Shown here in pieces: positions 1-7,465 of a stretch of 18,020 nt of DNA. The stretch is taken from positions 1 through 18,020 of the forward strand of contig DAOUFY010000105.1 of assembly GCA_034429745.1 (NCBI GenBank). The letters run 5' to 3'. This DNA comes from JBAXBF01 sp034429745. GTDB taxonomy: Bacteria > Chloroflexota > Anaerolineae > Anaerolineales > DRKV01. A model generated the notes under the pieces. That model was given only the letters and a program-made list of their open reading frames with translations, had not been told where the DNA came from and searched no databases. A program made the translations under genes and the position numbers. Within the stretch, counting starts at the first letter, position 1, and the number at the start of each line of letters is the position of its first letter.

Positions 1-29
1 TCTTTACATACCCCCAAAATTGAAAATTT

Positions 30-38
30 TGATATAAT
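30..38 (+). promoter_or_regulatory. Extended -10 promoter of the inositol phosphate synthase gene
   Basis: TG at 30-31, one base, then a perfect TATAAT at 33-38 make an extended -10 element. There is no -35 hexamer at the usual 16-18 bp spacing: the TTGAAA at 20-25 lies only 7 bp upstream. The predicted transcription start is about 44-46, giving a leader of roughly 84 nt before the ATG at 129. Inferred from consensus only. Confidence 0.6.
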
Positions 39-51
39 AAAGCTTGTTAGA

Positions 52-65
52 TGGAAGCGCTTTAT
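52..65. promoter_or_regulatory. Candidate LacI/GalR-family operator
   Basis: The core AAGCGCTT (55-62) is a perfect 8-bp palindrome with central CG, in the context TGGAAGCGCTTTAT. This resembles LacI/GalR-family operators (the cre-type consensus TGWAARCGYTWWCA); 11 of 14 positions agree. It lies just downstream of the TATAAT at 33-38, where a bound repressor would block transcription of the inositol phosphate synthase gene. It sits inside a weak outer inverted repeat, GTTAGA (46-51) and TCTAAC (75-80). The regulator is not in the window. Confidence 0.4.
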
Positions 66-128
66 GGCGGTACTTCTAACAAAAAGTTTCAATAACAACT
101 ATAACTCTGAATACAAGGAGAAAGATCA

Positions 129-1214
129 ATGGGCAATAACCAAAAAGTTCGAGTTGCGATTATAGGTGTTGGAAACTGCGCATCAGCTCTTGTACAAGGT
201 GTGCAGTACTATAAAAATGCAGCTGAAAGTGACTTAGTTCCCGGTATTATGCATGTAAATTTAGGGGGTTATCATATAAGCGATATTGAGTTTAGTGCTG
301 CCTTTGATGTCGTGGATACCAAAGTAGGCAAAGATCTATCGGAGGCAATTTTTGCTTATCCGAACAACACGATAAAATTTGCTGATGTTCCACATTTAGG
401 CGTTCCCGTTCATCGCGGCATGACTCATGATGGCCTAGGTAAATACTTATCTCAAATCCTTAAGAAAGCACCTGGACCAACTGCAGATATCATCAACATT
501 CTTAAAGAGACTCAGACAGATGTAGTCGTAAGTTATTTGCCGGTTGGGTCTGAAATGGCTACAAAATGGTACGTGGAACAAGTGCTTGAAGCTGGCTGTG
601 GTTTTATCAATTGCATTCCAGTGTTTATTGCTAGCAGTGAATACTGGGCTGAACGATTTAGACAACGCGGGGTGCCCATCATAGGAGACGATATAAAGAG
701 TCAAGTTGGCGCAACAATTTTGCATCGAGTTTTAACGAGCTTGTTTGTTGATCGAGGAGTGCGTTTAGACCGAACCTACCAATTGAATTTTGGTGGAAAC
801 ACAGATTTCATGAATATGTTGGAACGTGAGCGACTTGAATCGAAGAAAATATCTAAAACCGGGGCGGTAACAAGTATGCTTCCTTATGAGTTACCGCATG
901 ACAATGTCCATGTGGGACCTAGTGATTATGTGCCTTGGTTAACTGATCGGAAATGGTGCTATATTAGAATGGAGGGAACCACCTTTGGAGATGTACCTCT
1001 ACAATGCGAAGCGAAACTTGAAGTATGGGACTCTCCTAACTCTGCGGGTGTGGTTATTGACGCAATTCGCTGTTTGAAGATCGCTAAAGATCGCGGCTTA
1101 GCTGGTCCTATTCTGGCGCCATCCTCCTATTTTATGAAGACACCGCCCAAGCAGTTCAAGGATTCCGTTGCTCGCGAGATGGTTGAAGCCTTCATCCGCG
1201 GTGACGCCTCATAG
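129..1214 (+). CDS. ino1: Myo-inositol-1-phosphate synthase
   Basis: Converts D-glucose 6-phosphate to 1D-myo-inositol 3-phosphate (NAD-dependent, cytosolic), the first step to inositol, inositol phospholipids and compatible solutes. The 361-residue length fits the short bacterial/archaeal type. A Rossmann dinucleotide motif GVGNCAS lies at residues 13-19. The family block GDDIKSQVGAT is at 186-196 with the conserved active-site lysine K190, followed by LNFGGNTDFMNM (219-230) and the lysine-rich SKKISKT (238-244). DSPNSAGVVIDAIR near 301-314 is also typical. The start is fixed by AAGGAG at 115-120, 8 nt before the ATG. It has its own promoter and a strong terminator, so it is probably monocistronic. 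A LacI-like palindrome in the leader suggests carbohydrate-responsive control (inference). Identification is firm. Confidence 0.95.
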   Translation: MGNNQKVRVAIIGVGNCASALVQGVQYYKNAAESDLVPGIMHVNLGGYHISDIEFSAAFDVVDTKVGKDLSEAIFAYPNNTIKFADVPHLGVPVHRGMTHDGLGKYLSQILKKAPGPTADIINILKETQTDVVVSYLPVGSEMATKWYVEQVLEAGCGFINCIPVFIASSEYWAERFRQRGVPIIGDDIKSQVGATILHRVLTSLFVDRGVRLDRTYQLNFGGNTDFMNMLERERLESKKISKTGAVTSMLPYELPHDNVHVGPSDYVPWLTDRKWCYIRMEGTTFGDVPLQCEAKLEVWDSPNSAGVVIDAIRCLKIAKDRGLAGPILAPSSYFMKTPPKQFKDSVAREMVEAFIRGDAS

Positions 1215-1245
1215 ATTCTATTTTCCTGCTAAAAGTTGGTAATGG

Positions 1246-1287
1246 GGCACAGCTTGCAATATTTTACAGCTGTGCCTTTACTTTTTT
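1246..1287 (+). terminator. Rho-independent terminator after ino1
   Basis: A perfect 9-bp stem, GGCACAGCT (1246-1254) with AGCTGTGCC (1268-1276), encloses a 13-nt loop. It is followed by TTTACTTTTTT (1277-1287). It starts 32 bp after the ino1 stop codon and also separates ino1 from the convergent lipoprotein gene that ends at 1327. Confidence 0.85.
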
Positions 1288-1326
1288 ATAAACCATTGGG
1301 TGGAAGCTTCATCGAGGCTGTATATA

Positions 1327-2577
1327 TTATGGCAGCTTTATAAGTGGTTGACTTATACTCACTTGACTGCCTTTAATTGCTTTTACCCAAGCACCAAGAT
1401 AGCCTTTTGTATCAACATTAGATAATTCACTAAGAAGTTCATCATTCAAAAAAAATGTTGCCTTTCCCTCATCCAATCGTATCCCAAGACGATATTTGGA
1501 TTGAAGAACAGGGAAATGGATTTCCTGTCTTTCTACTAACGTCTCCCAATTTTCGTTTGCAAATTGTTGAATAGAAAATTCACCATTGGTGCAAAAATCA
1601 AATTCAATAAAGCTCATGGGATTAAATTCATATCCAAAAAAATAGCCAAAACAATTTTCTCCATTTTGAGGGGTGCTTTCAAAAGTAAGCTCAGCATACA
1701 TAGGTGAGGATATGCGTTTAATCGTGGGAGGCAACCGCAATACAGAGGTTTTATATACCTCCTCGAAGAAGATATTGATTCCCATTTCCTTTTTTTCTAT
1801 CCTGGCTTTCATGTAATCGTCTTGAATGGTTTGATCATTCCAAAAGGATAAGATTTCATTGGCATCAATCTGAGACCAATGAGATATTGGTATGTTATCA
1901 AGGGATTGGGATTCAGAGACAAAAACTAAGGAGGAAATTTCTTTTTCTCCTTGGGGGAACGTTTCTTCACCGTCGTTTATTTGCTGCTTAAAAAGAATCC
2001 TCTGGACGAGCTCGTATCTTCCTCTTTGAAAGCCATCTATGATAAGGGAGTTCATTTTGCATGTCGTTTCTTTATCTTCAGACTGTATATCAGCTTGAGA
2101 AAAAGCATCCAAGGGGATTTTTTTTCCGTTGATAGTGTATTGAAATTCAATTTGCTGAAGATTTTCCGTTAAAGTTTGAGGGGAATGAGCACACCAACCG
2201 CTTTCCCATAATAGAGGGGTACTTGCATCAAGAAGGGTAATACTGCCAACTTTCTCTAGGTTGTTTTGAAGTGAAGGATCAATATCTTTAGGATTAGTAA
2301 AGGATAATAACACTGAGGAGGGGGTAAGTACACGCCGATCTGGGGTTGAGGTTGGCAAAGGCGGAATGGTCGGAAATGCCTGAAGAGGTTCAGTCATAGG
2401 TGTGCTTGTCGCTGTGCTTGTTGCCGGAAGAGTAGGCGAAATAAGACTTGGCACCACTTCAGTATTCTGCTGCTTGCATCCGATAATTACAAAAATCACT
2501 ATTGATAGAAATATCCATAAAAAGAAAGCTGATTTCAAGAAGGAAAAAGATGATGAAGTAAAGGATTTTTTCAACAT
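1327..2577 (-). CDS. Surface lipoprotein with Pro/Thr linker and probable jelly-roll C-terminal domain
   Basis: Not a recognised named gene. The 416 residues open with a long n-region and a hydrophobic segment (about 17-32) ending in IIGC, a lipobox with C34 as the lipidated residue. A Ser/Thr/Pro-rich linker follows (about 40-85), then a globular part. Residues about 283-416 alternate polar and hydrophobic strands, with YAELTFES, FIEFDF, YRLGIRLDEGKATFFLNDELL and GYLGAWV. This order is typical of concanavalin/LamG-like or DUF1080-like sandwich domains that bind glycans; that assignment is by pattern only. The middle region (86-280) matches nothing I know. No good Shine-Dalgarno lies close to the ATG; a TTG at codon 2 could also serve. 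It is divergent from the next lipoprotein gene. Confidence 0.7.
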   Translation of the reverse strand: MLKKSFTSSSFSFLKSAFFLWIFLSIVIFVIIGCKQQNTEVVPSLISPTLPATSTATSTPMTEPLQAFPTIPPLPTSTPDRRVLTPSSVLLSFTNPKDIDPSLQNNLEKVGSITLLDASTPLLWESGWCAHSPQTLTENLQQIEFQYTINGKKIPLDAFSQADIQSEDKETTCKMNSLIIDGFQRGRYELVQRILFKQQINDGEETFPQGEKEISSLVFVSESQSLDNIPISHWSQIDANEILSFWNDQTIQDDYMKARIEKKEMGINIFFEEVYKTSVLRLPPTIKRISSPMYAELTFESTPQNGENCFGYFFGYEFNPMSFIEFDFCTNGEFSIQQFANENWETLVERQEIHFPVLQSKYRLGIRLDEGKATFFLNDELLSELSNVDTKGYLGAWVKAIKGSQVSISQPLIKLP

Positions 2578-2732
2578 GTGTGGTTTTTTAAGAGTTCCTT
2601 TAGGGTACTTAATGAATTTTTGATTAAAGGCAAATTTTTACTAAAAATAGTATGGTAAAATACAGTGCTGAATTTTGTGGATTGGTAAGTGTGTAACGAT
2701 AATCTTTATATTACTTAATAACCTCATGTAAT

Positions 2733-2757
2733 TTATCTCACATTATAATCGAGATAA
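2733..2757. promoter_or_regulatory. Inverted repeat TTATCTC-N11-GAGATAA over a TATAAT box
   Basis: A perfect 7-bp inverted repeat, TTATCTC (2733-2739) and GAGATAA (2751-2757), is separated by 11 bp that contain TATAAT at 2744-2749. It is 83 bp upstream of the NBR1-domain lipoprotein start and within the divergent spacer. No -35 hexamer is visible at normal spacing. The arrangement suits a dimeric regulator covering the -10 region. A second copy with the same 25-bp geometry lies at 16220-16244. Confidence 0.5.
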
Positions 2758-2840
2758 TCTGGTTAAGGGAAATGATAGACTAGCAATAAAAAGATCAACA
2801 TTAATTGGTGAAATGCACTTAACATATAAAGGGAGAATAT

Positions 2841-3722
2841 ATGAAAAGAATAAATAAGATATTTAGCTGGGGTATGATTGGATTTGTTATTATAGCCTCA
2901 GCTTGTAATTTGCCGAAAAATGAGGACAAGATTGCAGGTACACAAACTGCCATACTTGAGACGGTTATTGCTGGGATTACACAAACCGTAGCAGCAAAAC
3001 CATCTGCAACGTCATCTCCAACCATGTTGCCTAGCAGTACCCCAATTGCGATGCCAACAGCATCAGGGGGAATAGCAACATTAGTACCGGCGCCACCGAC
3101 CGTGCCTATTAGTGCTTGCAATAAAGCTGCATTTGTAGGAGATGTAACGATTCCAGATGGATCGGTCATTGCACCGGGTGCAACGTTTAAAAAGACGTGG
3201 CGGCTGCAAAATGCCGGTACCTGCACATGGGATCCCAATTATGCCATTGTTTATGTAGCCGGTGAAAAAATGGGAGCTCCAGATTCGGCTTCGCTTACGA
3301 ATGGTGCATATGTAGGTCCGGGTGGTACAGTAGATGTGTCGCTGACTTTGACTGCTCCTACAAAAGCAGGGGATTACATTACATATTTCCGGCTACGGGC
3401 AGCAGATGGAAGTATATTTGGCATTGCTCAAGCAGCCAGTGGCAGTTTTTATGTTCAGATCAAAGTGGTAGGACCTACAGCAACCGGCACTGCTCCGACA
3501 AGCACTTACACACCCACCCCCAATATGACCCTTACTTCAGCCGCTGCCGCTCAAGCCACAGCTAATGCTGCTTTAGGAATTTTAGCTACCCAAACAGCTC
3601 AAGCAGCTGCAGCTCAGACTTCTCAAGCAGCTGCAGCTCAGACAGCCCAGGCCGCTGAAGCAACCCAAACTTCTCAATCTGCAACTCTAACAGCACAAGC
3701 GTCTCAAGCGGGATCACAGTAA
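2841..3722 (+). CDS. Lipoprotein with NBR1-type Ig-like domain and Ala/Gln/Thr-rich tail
   Basis: The 293-residue surface lipoprotein has a signal segment ending in ASAC (C22 lipidated). A low-complexity stretch rich in Thr, Ser and Pro spans about 45-90. An NBR1 Ig-like (Next-to-BRCA1 type) domain covers about 97-208: F..TW (116-120), QNAGTCTW (123-130), VGPGGTVDVSLTLTAP (158-173) and GDYITYFRL (177-185) are its hallmark strands. C93 and C128 could form a disulfide. The tail (232-293) is almost only Ala, Gln, Thr and Ser and may be a flexible or helical spacer. Such Ig-like domains recur in Anaerolineae extracellular proteins and probably mediate binding; the ligand is unknown. AGGGAG upstream of the ATG supports the start. 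It is transcribed divergently from the lipoprotein gene at 1327-2577. Confidence 0.8.
   Translation: MKRINKIFSWGMIGFVIIASACNLPKNEDKIAGTQTAILETVIAGITQTVAAKPSATSSPTMLPSSTPIAMPTASGGIATLVPAPPTVPISACNKAAFVGDVTIPDGSVIAPGATFKKTWRLQNAGTCTWDPNYAIVYVAGEKMGAPDSASLTNGAYVGPGGTVDVSLTLTAPTKAGDYITYFRLRAADGSIFGIAQAASGSFYVQIKVVGPTATGTAPTSTYTPTPNMTLTSAAAAQATANAALGILATQTAQAAAAQTSQAAAAQTAQAAEATQTSQSATLTAQASQAGSQ
3598..3643 (+). repeat. 24-bp tandem repeat in the lipoprotein tail
   Basis: The 22 bases at 3598-3619 recur exactly at 3622-3643, a 24-bp period encoding the 8-residue unit QAAAAQT(S/A). Less perfect units flank it on both sides, so the whole Ala/Gln/Thr tail may have grown by slippage of this unit. Confidence 0.75.
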
Positions 3723-3821
3723 ACTATGCAGCAAAGAAGTAAATTCATTAATCCGTAAGTTCATAAAAATAATACAAAAGTAGTATCTAATTTATTAATT
3801 CCAAATGTACTATTAAAACTG

Positions 3822-3845
3822 ACGAGGGGGTATTTACCCACTCGT
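3822..3845. terminator. Probable terminator between convergent genes
   Basis: ACGAG-GGGGT (3822-3831) pairs with ACCCA-CTCGT (3836-3845) with one G-A mismatch around a 4-nt loop. On the plus strand a TTT follows directly, with a longer T run about 15 nt later. On the minus strand a short TTTT follows. It lies between the lipoprotein gene and the nucleoside hydrolase gene, so it may serve both. The U-tracts are imperfect. Confidence 0.5.
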
Positions 3846-3883
3846 TTGCAACCTTGGTAATTTTTTTGGCTTAATTGTTATAG

Positions 3884-4810
3884 TTATTTTAAAGTTCGAT
3901 AGAGCGTCTCTTTCCATTTGGGTATATCTATCTGCCAGCAAACTTCGATATTTGGTTCTTTATTGAGAACCCCGCGTTCATCAACAACTGTCATGCCGCG
4001 AGTCACTTCGCTGCCAGTCTCTACAGTTACGTAGTGTTTGCTTTTCTTTGTGCAAATGGATGGATCCAAAGCAATTGCCATCGTTACGGGATCAGGCAAT
4101 CCAAGGGCGGGATCTTTCAACCAGCGTTGATTGGCTTTGATTGCATCAGCATTGCAATCAATGGTGAAATGGGCGAAAGGAGTATTGAAAGAGCGAACAT
4201 AAGCCATTTCTTCTGCATTGAGGTTGGCGTCACCGCGGCAATGTTCCCATCCAACCATTAAAATGGGCAGGCCGGAGTGAAAAACGGCTTTAGCAGCTTC
4301 TGGATCAACCCATACGTTATACTCTGCTGCCGGTGTGATGTTACCAAGGCAAGCTGCGGCTCCTGCCATACACACCACTTGCGGTATTTTTTCAATGATG
4401 TCCGGCGCTTTAAGTATAGCTATAGCAATATTGGTTAGTGGACCTAAAGTTACTAAGGTAATTTCATGGGGATAGCGGCGGACAGCTTCAATGAGTGCAT
4501 CAACACCAAAAGATGGCTCAGCTGCTCGCTTAGGTTCTGGGTAGTGCATACCACCCATCCCATCTTCTCCATGAAAGAAAAATGCCCAATAGGGTTCACG
4601 ACATAAAGGTTTAGCAGCGCCAACATAAACGGGAGTGTCTTTGCCGCACAATTCTACAGTATAGCGCGCATTACGGCTGCCCATATCAACCGGAACGTTT
4701 CCAGCAACAATAGATATGCCCTCAACATGAACATCTTCCCAGCGCAATGCCATTAAGAGAGCTACTGCATCATCCGAAGCTGTATCTGTATCAATCCAAA
4801 ATTTTCTCAT
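3884..4810 (-). CDS. Nucleoside hydrolase (inosine-uridine preferring family)
   Basis: Hydrolyses the N-glycosidic bond of nucleosides to base plus ribose; cytosolic salvage enzyme. The 308 residues match the family length. The N-terminal calcium/ribose site appears as DTDTASDD (7-14), with D7, D9, D13 and D14 equivalent to the DxDxxxDD motif. VTLGPLTN (120-127) and AEYNVWVDPEAA (162-173, the EFNxxxDPEAA motif) are typical. The final metal aspartate is D240 in LPDPVTMAIALDP. The residue before it, His in the inosine-uridine enzymes and the proposed proton donor, is Pro here, so specificity or mechanism may differ. AGGAGG lies 6 nt before the ATG. It is the last gene of the seven-gene cluster, 17 bp after the PfkB kinase, which may act on the product or on a related nucleoside. 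Substrate is not determinable. Confidence 0.9.
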   Translation of the reverse strand: MRKFWIDTDTASDDAVALLMALRWEDVHVEGISIVAGNVPVDMGSRNARYTVELCGKDTPVYVGAAKPLCREPYWAFFFHGEDGMGGMHYPEPKRAAEPSFGVDALIEAVRRYPHEITLVTLGPLTNIAIAILKAPDIIEKIPQVVCMAGAAACLGNITPAAEYNVWVDPEAAKAVFHSGLPILMVGWEHCRGDANLNAEEMAYVRSFNTPFAHFTIDCNADAIKANQRWLKDPALGLPDPVTMAIALDPSICTKKSKHYVTVETGSEVTRGMTVVDERGVLNKEPNIEVCWQIDIPKWKETLYRTLK

Positions 4811-4827
4811 CTTTTTCCTCCTATGTT

Positions 4828-5871
4828 CTAAGTTGTTGATATAAAACTAAAGTGAAGATTATTTTTTTCCATAAATTCAAAAATTTCTTCCTTTGTTGGC
4901 ATGTTGCGGCCAGAACCAACTTTTTGTATTTTCACAGCACCCACGAGATTGGCAAAAGAGGCAGCTTGCTGTGGTTCTGCTCCGTGCAAAATGGCGTAGG
5001 CAAAGCCGGCGGCAAAAGCATCGCCGGCACCAGTACTATTGCGAAATGTTGCAGGAAAACCAGCTATTTCTTCACTTCCTTGATTGGATATCAGAATACA
5101 GCCATCTGAACCTCTTTTGACACAGACCCAATGTGCACCTAAAGATAAAAAGTTTTCAGCATCGCGCCAATTGTTGTAATGTTTCATAAAGTCTGGAATT
5201 TCAGATTCGGTCAGCATGACCACTGTTGCAGCTGAGATTAGTTCCTGCCATTGTTGTTGGGTGAGATCGGATAAGTGAGGACCGACATCAAAACAAACAG
5301 GAATATTTTGTTCTTTTGCGGTTTTCATCGCAGTCAGCATAGCGCGTGAAGTGGCTTTTTCTTTTAAACCATAACCCCAAGTCTGTACCCAATCTGCCTG
5401 ATGAATAACCTCATCCCATTCGCGTGAATATTGTATTTCCTGACCATTGCCATATTGACCTAAAAATGTGTGTTGCCCTTTTTCATCAATGATGACAAAC
5501 ACTGTGGTAGTATTTCCCTCGCTTTGTCGAATGACATGGTGTGTGTCAACATTTTCCATCATCAATATTTTCAGAAGAGCTGGTCCAAAAAAATCGGCAG
5601 CACCCACTGCACCTAGCGCGATAGCGTGCAAACCTAATCGGCTGGCTGTAATGAGGAAATTGCCCGCCCCGCCTGCTTCCAAGTTAACATCATGGATGAT
5701 TTGAATTTCTTCTGCTGTAATAGGAAAATGAGGAATTTTCAAGGCAACATCGGCAGCAAGGTCTCCGATGGAAACGACATTATAGTGAACCTTAAGGTCA
5801 TCTTCAAGTAATTCAGTTTCTATATTTGTTGTTGTATAGGATTTTTTTGAATCTGCTTGATCGTTATTCAA
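4828..5871 (-). CDS. PfkB-family carbohydrate/nucleoside kinase
   Basis: ATP-dependent kinase of the ribokinase/PfkB superfamily; the substrate (sugar such as ribose, or a nucleoside) cannot be read from sequence. Numbered from the TTG start: N-terminal signature GGAGNF at 67-72, and C-terminal signature STGAGDAFAAGFAYA around 279-293 with the anion hole GAG and catalytic Asp D284. I prefer the TTG start at 5871-5869 (347 residues). GAGAGG at 5883-5878 sits 6 nt before it, and it begins 22 bp after the MurE stop. The upstream ATG at 5943 would overlap MurE by 50 bp and add 24 residues unlike kinase sequence. It is 17 bp upstream of the nucleoside hydrolase gene, supporting a joint salvage role (inference). 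Confidence 0.88.
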   Translation of the reverse strand: MNNDQADSKKSYTTTNIETELLEDDLKVHYNVVSIGDLAADVALKIPHFPITAEEIQIIHDVNLEAGGAGNFLITASRLGLHAIALGAVGAADFFGPALLKILMMENVDTHHVIRQSEGNTTTVFVIIDEKGQHTFLGQYGNGQEIQYSREWDEVIHQADWVQTWGYGLKEKATSRAMLTAMKTAKEQNIPVCFDVGPHLSDLTQQQWQELISAATVVMLTESEIPDFMKHYNNWRDAENFLSLGAHWVCVKRGSDGCILISNQGSEEIAGFPATFRNSTGAGDAFAAGFAYAILHGAEPQQAASFANLVGAVKIQKVGSGRNMPTKEEIFEFMEKNNLHFSFISTT

Positions 5872-5877
5872 GGTAAA

Positions 5878-5883
5878 CCTCTC
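5878..5883 (-). promoter_or_regulatory. Ribosome binding site selecting the TTG start of the PfkB kinase
   Basis: On the minus strand GAGAGG occupies 5883-5878, 6 nt before a TTG at 5871-5869 and immediately downstream of the MurE stop codon (5896-5894). No comparable site precedes the ATG at 5943, which lies inside MurE. Confidence 0.6.
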
Positions 5884-5893
5884 GTAAAAAGGG

Positions 5894-7459
5894 TTAAGTT
5901 GGTAAAAATGGCATTGGCTCTGTGGGAATGCCAAGTAATTCACCTATGGCGGCTCGCATGGCAATCCGATCATCCCAAAGATATTCTGTGGTTCCAAAGC
6001 ACATAGATTGTTCATGCCCTTTTCCGCAAGCCATGACCGTATCCCCGCGTTGAGCCATTTGCACACCAAACCGAATAGCTTGACACCGATCAGGGATGCG
6101 CCAAAATGTCTTATTCTCAATACCTCCGCGGCTAATTGCTCCATCTGCCATTTCAGCAAGTATATCATCCAATGATTCGGTGCGCGGATCTTCTGCAGTA
6201 AGGATAGTGATGTCTGCATGCTGTGCTGATATTTCAGCCATCAAGCGACGTTTTTCTTTGTCTCGCAATCCAGCAGAACCGAAGATGGCAATGATTCTGC
6301 CTTTTGTGAAACTACGGGCGGCTAATAGAGCATTCTTTAGAGCGTTGGGTGTATGAGCAAAATCCACAATGGCTGTGAAAGGTTGCCCATAATCAATTCG
6401 TTCCATACGACCGGGTATATACTCTAAAGAGCTTATGCCCGCTTGAATTACATCGTCAGGTAGGTTAAAGATTTCCTTACCTACAGCTGCTGCCGCCGCG
6501 ATATTATATCCGTTGTATTCACCCAACAAGGGGCTGGAAAGCGATAATATATAGTCTTTGCTTTTAATCTCGCACTGCAGCCCATTCGGTGTGCTAATAA
6601 CTTTGGTTAAGCGGACATTCGAGCATGGAGATTTTCCATACCCAATGTATGGCAATTTTACAAAACGCTTAAGGTAATCAAATGAGCTGTCATCGCAATT
6701 GAGGATTGCCTTGCGTTCAATGCTAAAAGGTTTAGGTTTGGTGGTTGCTGCAAGGGTGAAAAGATGGGCTTTAGCATCGCGGTATGCTTCATAACTACCG
6801 TGAAAGTCTAAATGTTCGTGGGTGATGTTAGTTACGACACCAATGTCAAATTCGCAAGCTTCGACTCTCTTTTGAGCAAGTCCATGAGAGGTGGCTTCTA
6901 GAATAACATGAGTAATCCCTTGGGCATTCATCATAGCCAAATAGCGAGCAACGTCAGGAGCATCTGGTGTGGTAACGTGAAAACCGGTGTCAATGATCTG
7001 ATCTCCGATTATGGCATTAACAGTCGAGATCATTCCAACTTTCAACCCGGCACAACGCAGAATGTGATAGATTAGGTTTGAAGTCGTGGTTTTACCATCA
7101 GTGCCAGTAACACCAATGATTACCATGTTTCGGGCTGGGTATCCATAAAGGGCGGCTGCAAGATGGGCTAGAATGACACGACTATCCGGTACTTGGATAT
7201 AGGGAATCGGAAGATCTGCCATGGGTTCAGTACCAAAAACAACCACCGCCCCGTTATGAATGGCTTCAGGAAAGAATTGATGTCCATCGAGGTTAACCCC
7301 TTTCCATGCGACAAAGGCACTGCCTGGAAGAACCTTACGGGAGTTATTGGTAACATCGTTGATGATTAATTCTTGAATATTATATTGGGAAGCCGAAAGA
7401 TTAAACTGACTAAGGAAGTTTGATAGGGGAAAGGGTGTTGGTTTGATTAATTCGGACAT
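5894..7459 (-). CDS. murE: MurE-type UDP-MurNAc-tripeptide ligase
   Basis: Mur ligase that adds the third amino acid (meso-DAP, Lys or Orn) to UDP-MurNAc-L-Ala-D-Glu in the cytosol. The 521 residues show the three-domain plan: N-terminal UDP-binding domain with VTNNSRKV..GSAFVA (36-51), a P-loop GVTGTDGKTTT (116-126), the HEHLDFHGS motif (214-222) with K230 placed as the carbamylated lysine, and a C-terminal domain with GSAGLRDKEKR (394-404), EDPRTE (423-428) and GKGHEQ (479-484). EDPR stands where meso-DAP enzymes have DNPR, so the arginine that binds the distal carboxylate is retained but the Asn is changed; the third amino acid is uncertain. There is no clear Shine-Dalgarno; the start is 6 bp after the capA stop, so coupled translation is likely. 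It lies outside any dcw cluster in this window. Confidence 0.88.
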   Translation of the reverse strand: MSELIKPTPFPLSNFLSQFNLSASQYNIQELIINDVTNNSRKVLPGSAFVAWKGVNLDGHQFFPEAIHNGAVVVFGTEPMADLPIPYIQVPDSRVILAHLAAALYGYPARNMVIIGVTGTDGKTTTSNLIYHILRCAGLKVGMISTVNAIIGDQIIDTGFHVTTPDAPDVARYLAMMNAQGITHVILEATSHGLAQKRVEACEFDIGVVTNITHEHLDFHGSYEAYRDAKAHLFTLAATTKPKPFSIERKAILNCDDSSFDYLKRFVKLPYIGYGKSPCSNVRLTKVISTPNGLQCEIKSKDYILSLSSPLLGEYNGYNIAAAAAVGKEIFNLPDDVIQAGISSLEYIPGRMERIDYGQPFTAIVDFAHTPNALKNALLAARSFTKGRIIAIFGSAGLRDKEKRRLMAEISAQHADITILTAEDPRTESLDDILAEMADGAISRGGIENKTFWRIPDRCQAIRFGVQMAQRGDTVMACGKGHEQSMCFGTTEYLWDDRIAMRAAIGELLGIPTEPMPFLPT

Positions 7460-7465
7460 AGACGT

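Noticed and set aside
20..25. TTGAAA as a -35 box for ino1
   Set aside because: Only 7 bp from the TATAAT at 33-38; the extended -10 (TGNTATAAT) explains the promoter better.
2819..3238. 139-residue open frame on the minus strand
   Set aside because: It is antisense to the NBR1-domain lipoprotein, which has a signal peptide, ribosome site and domain match; the antisense frame has none of these.
5872..5943. ATG start of the PfkB kinase at 5943
   Set aside because: It overlaps the MurE C-terminus by 50 bp and lacks a ribosome site, whereas the TTG at 5871 has GAGAGG at 6-nt spacing just after the MurE stop.
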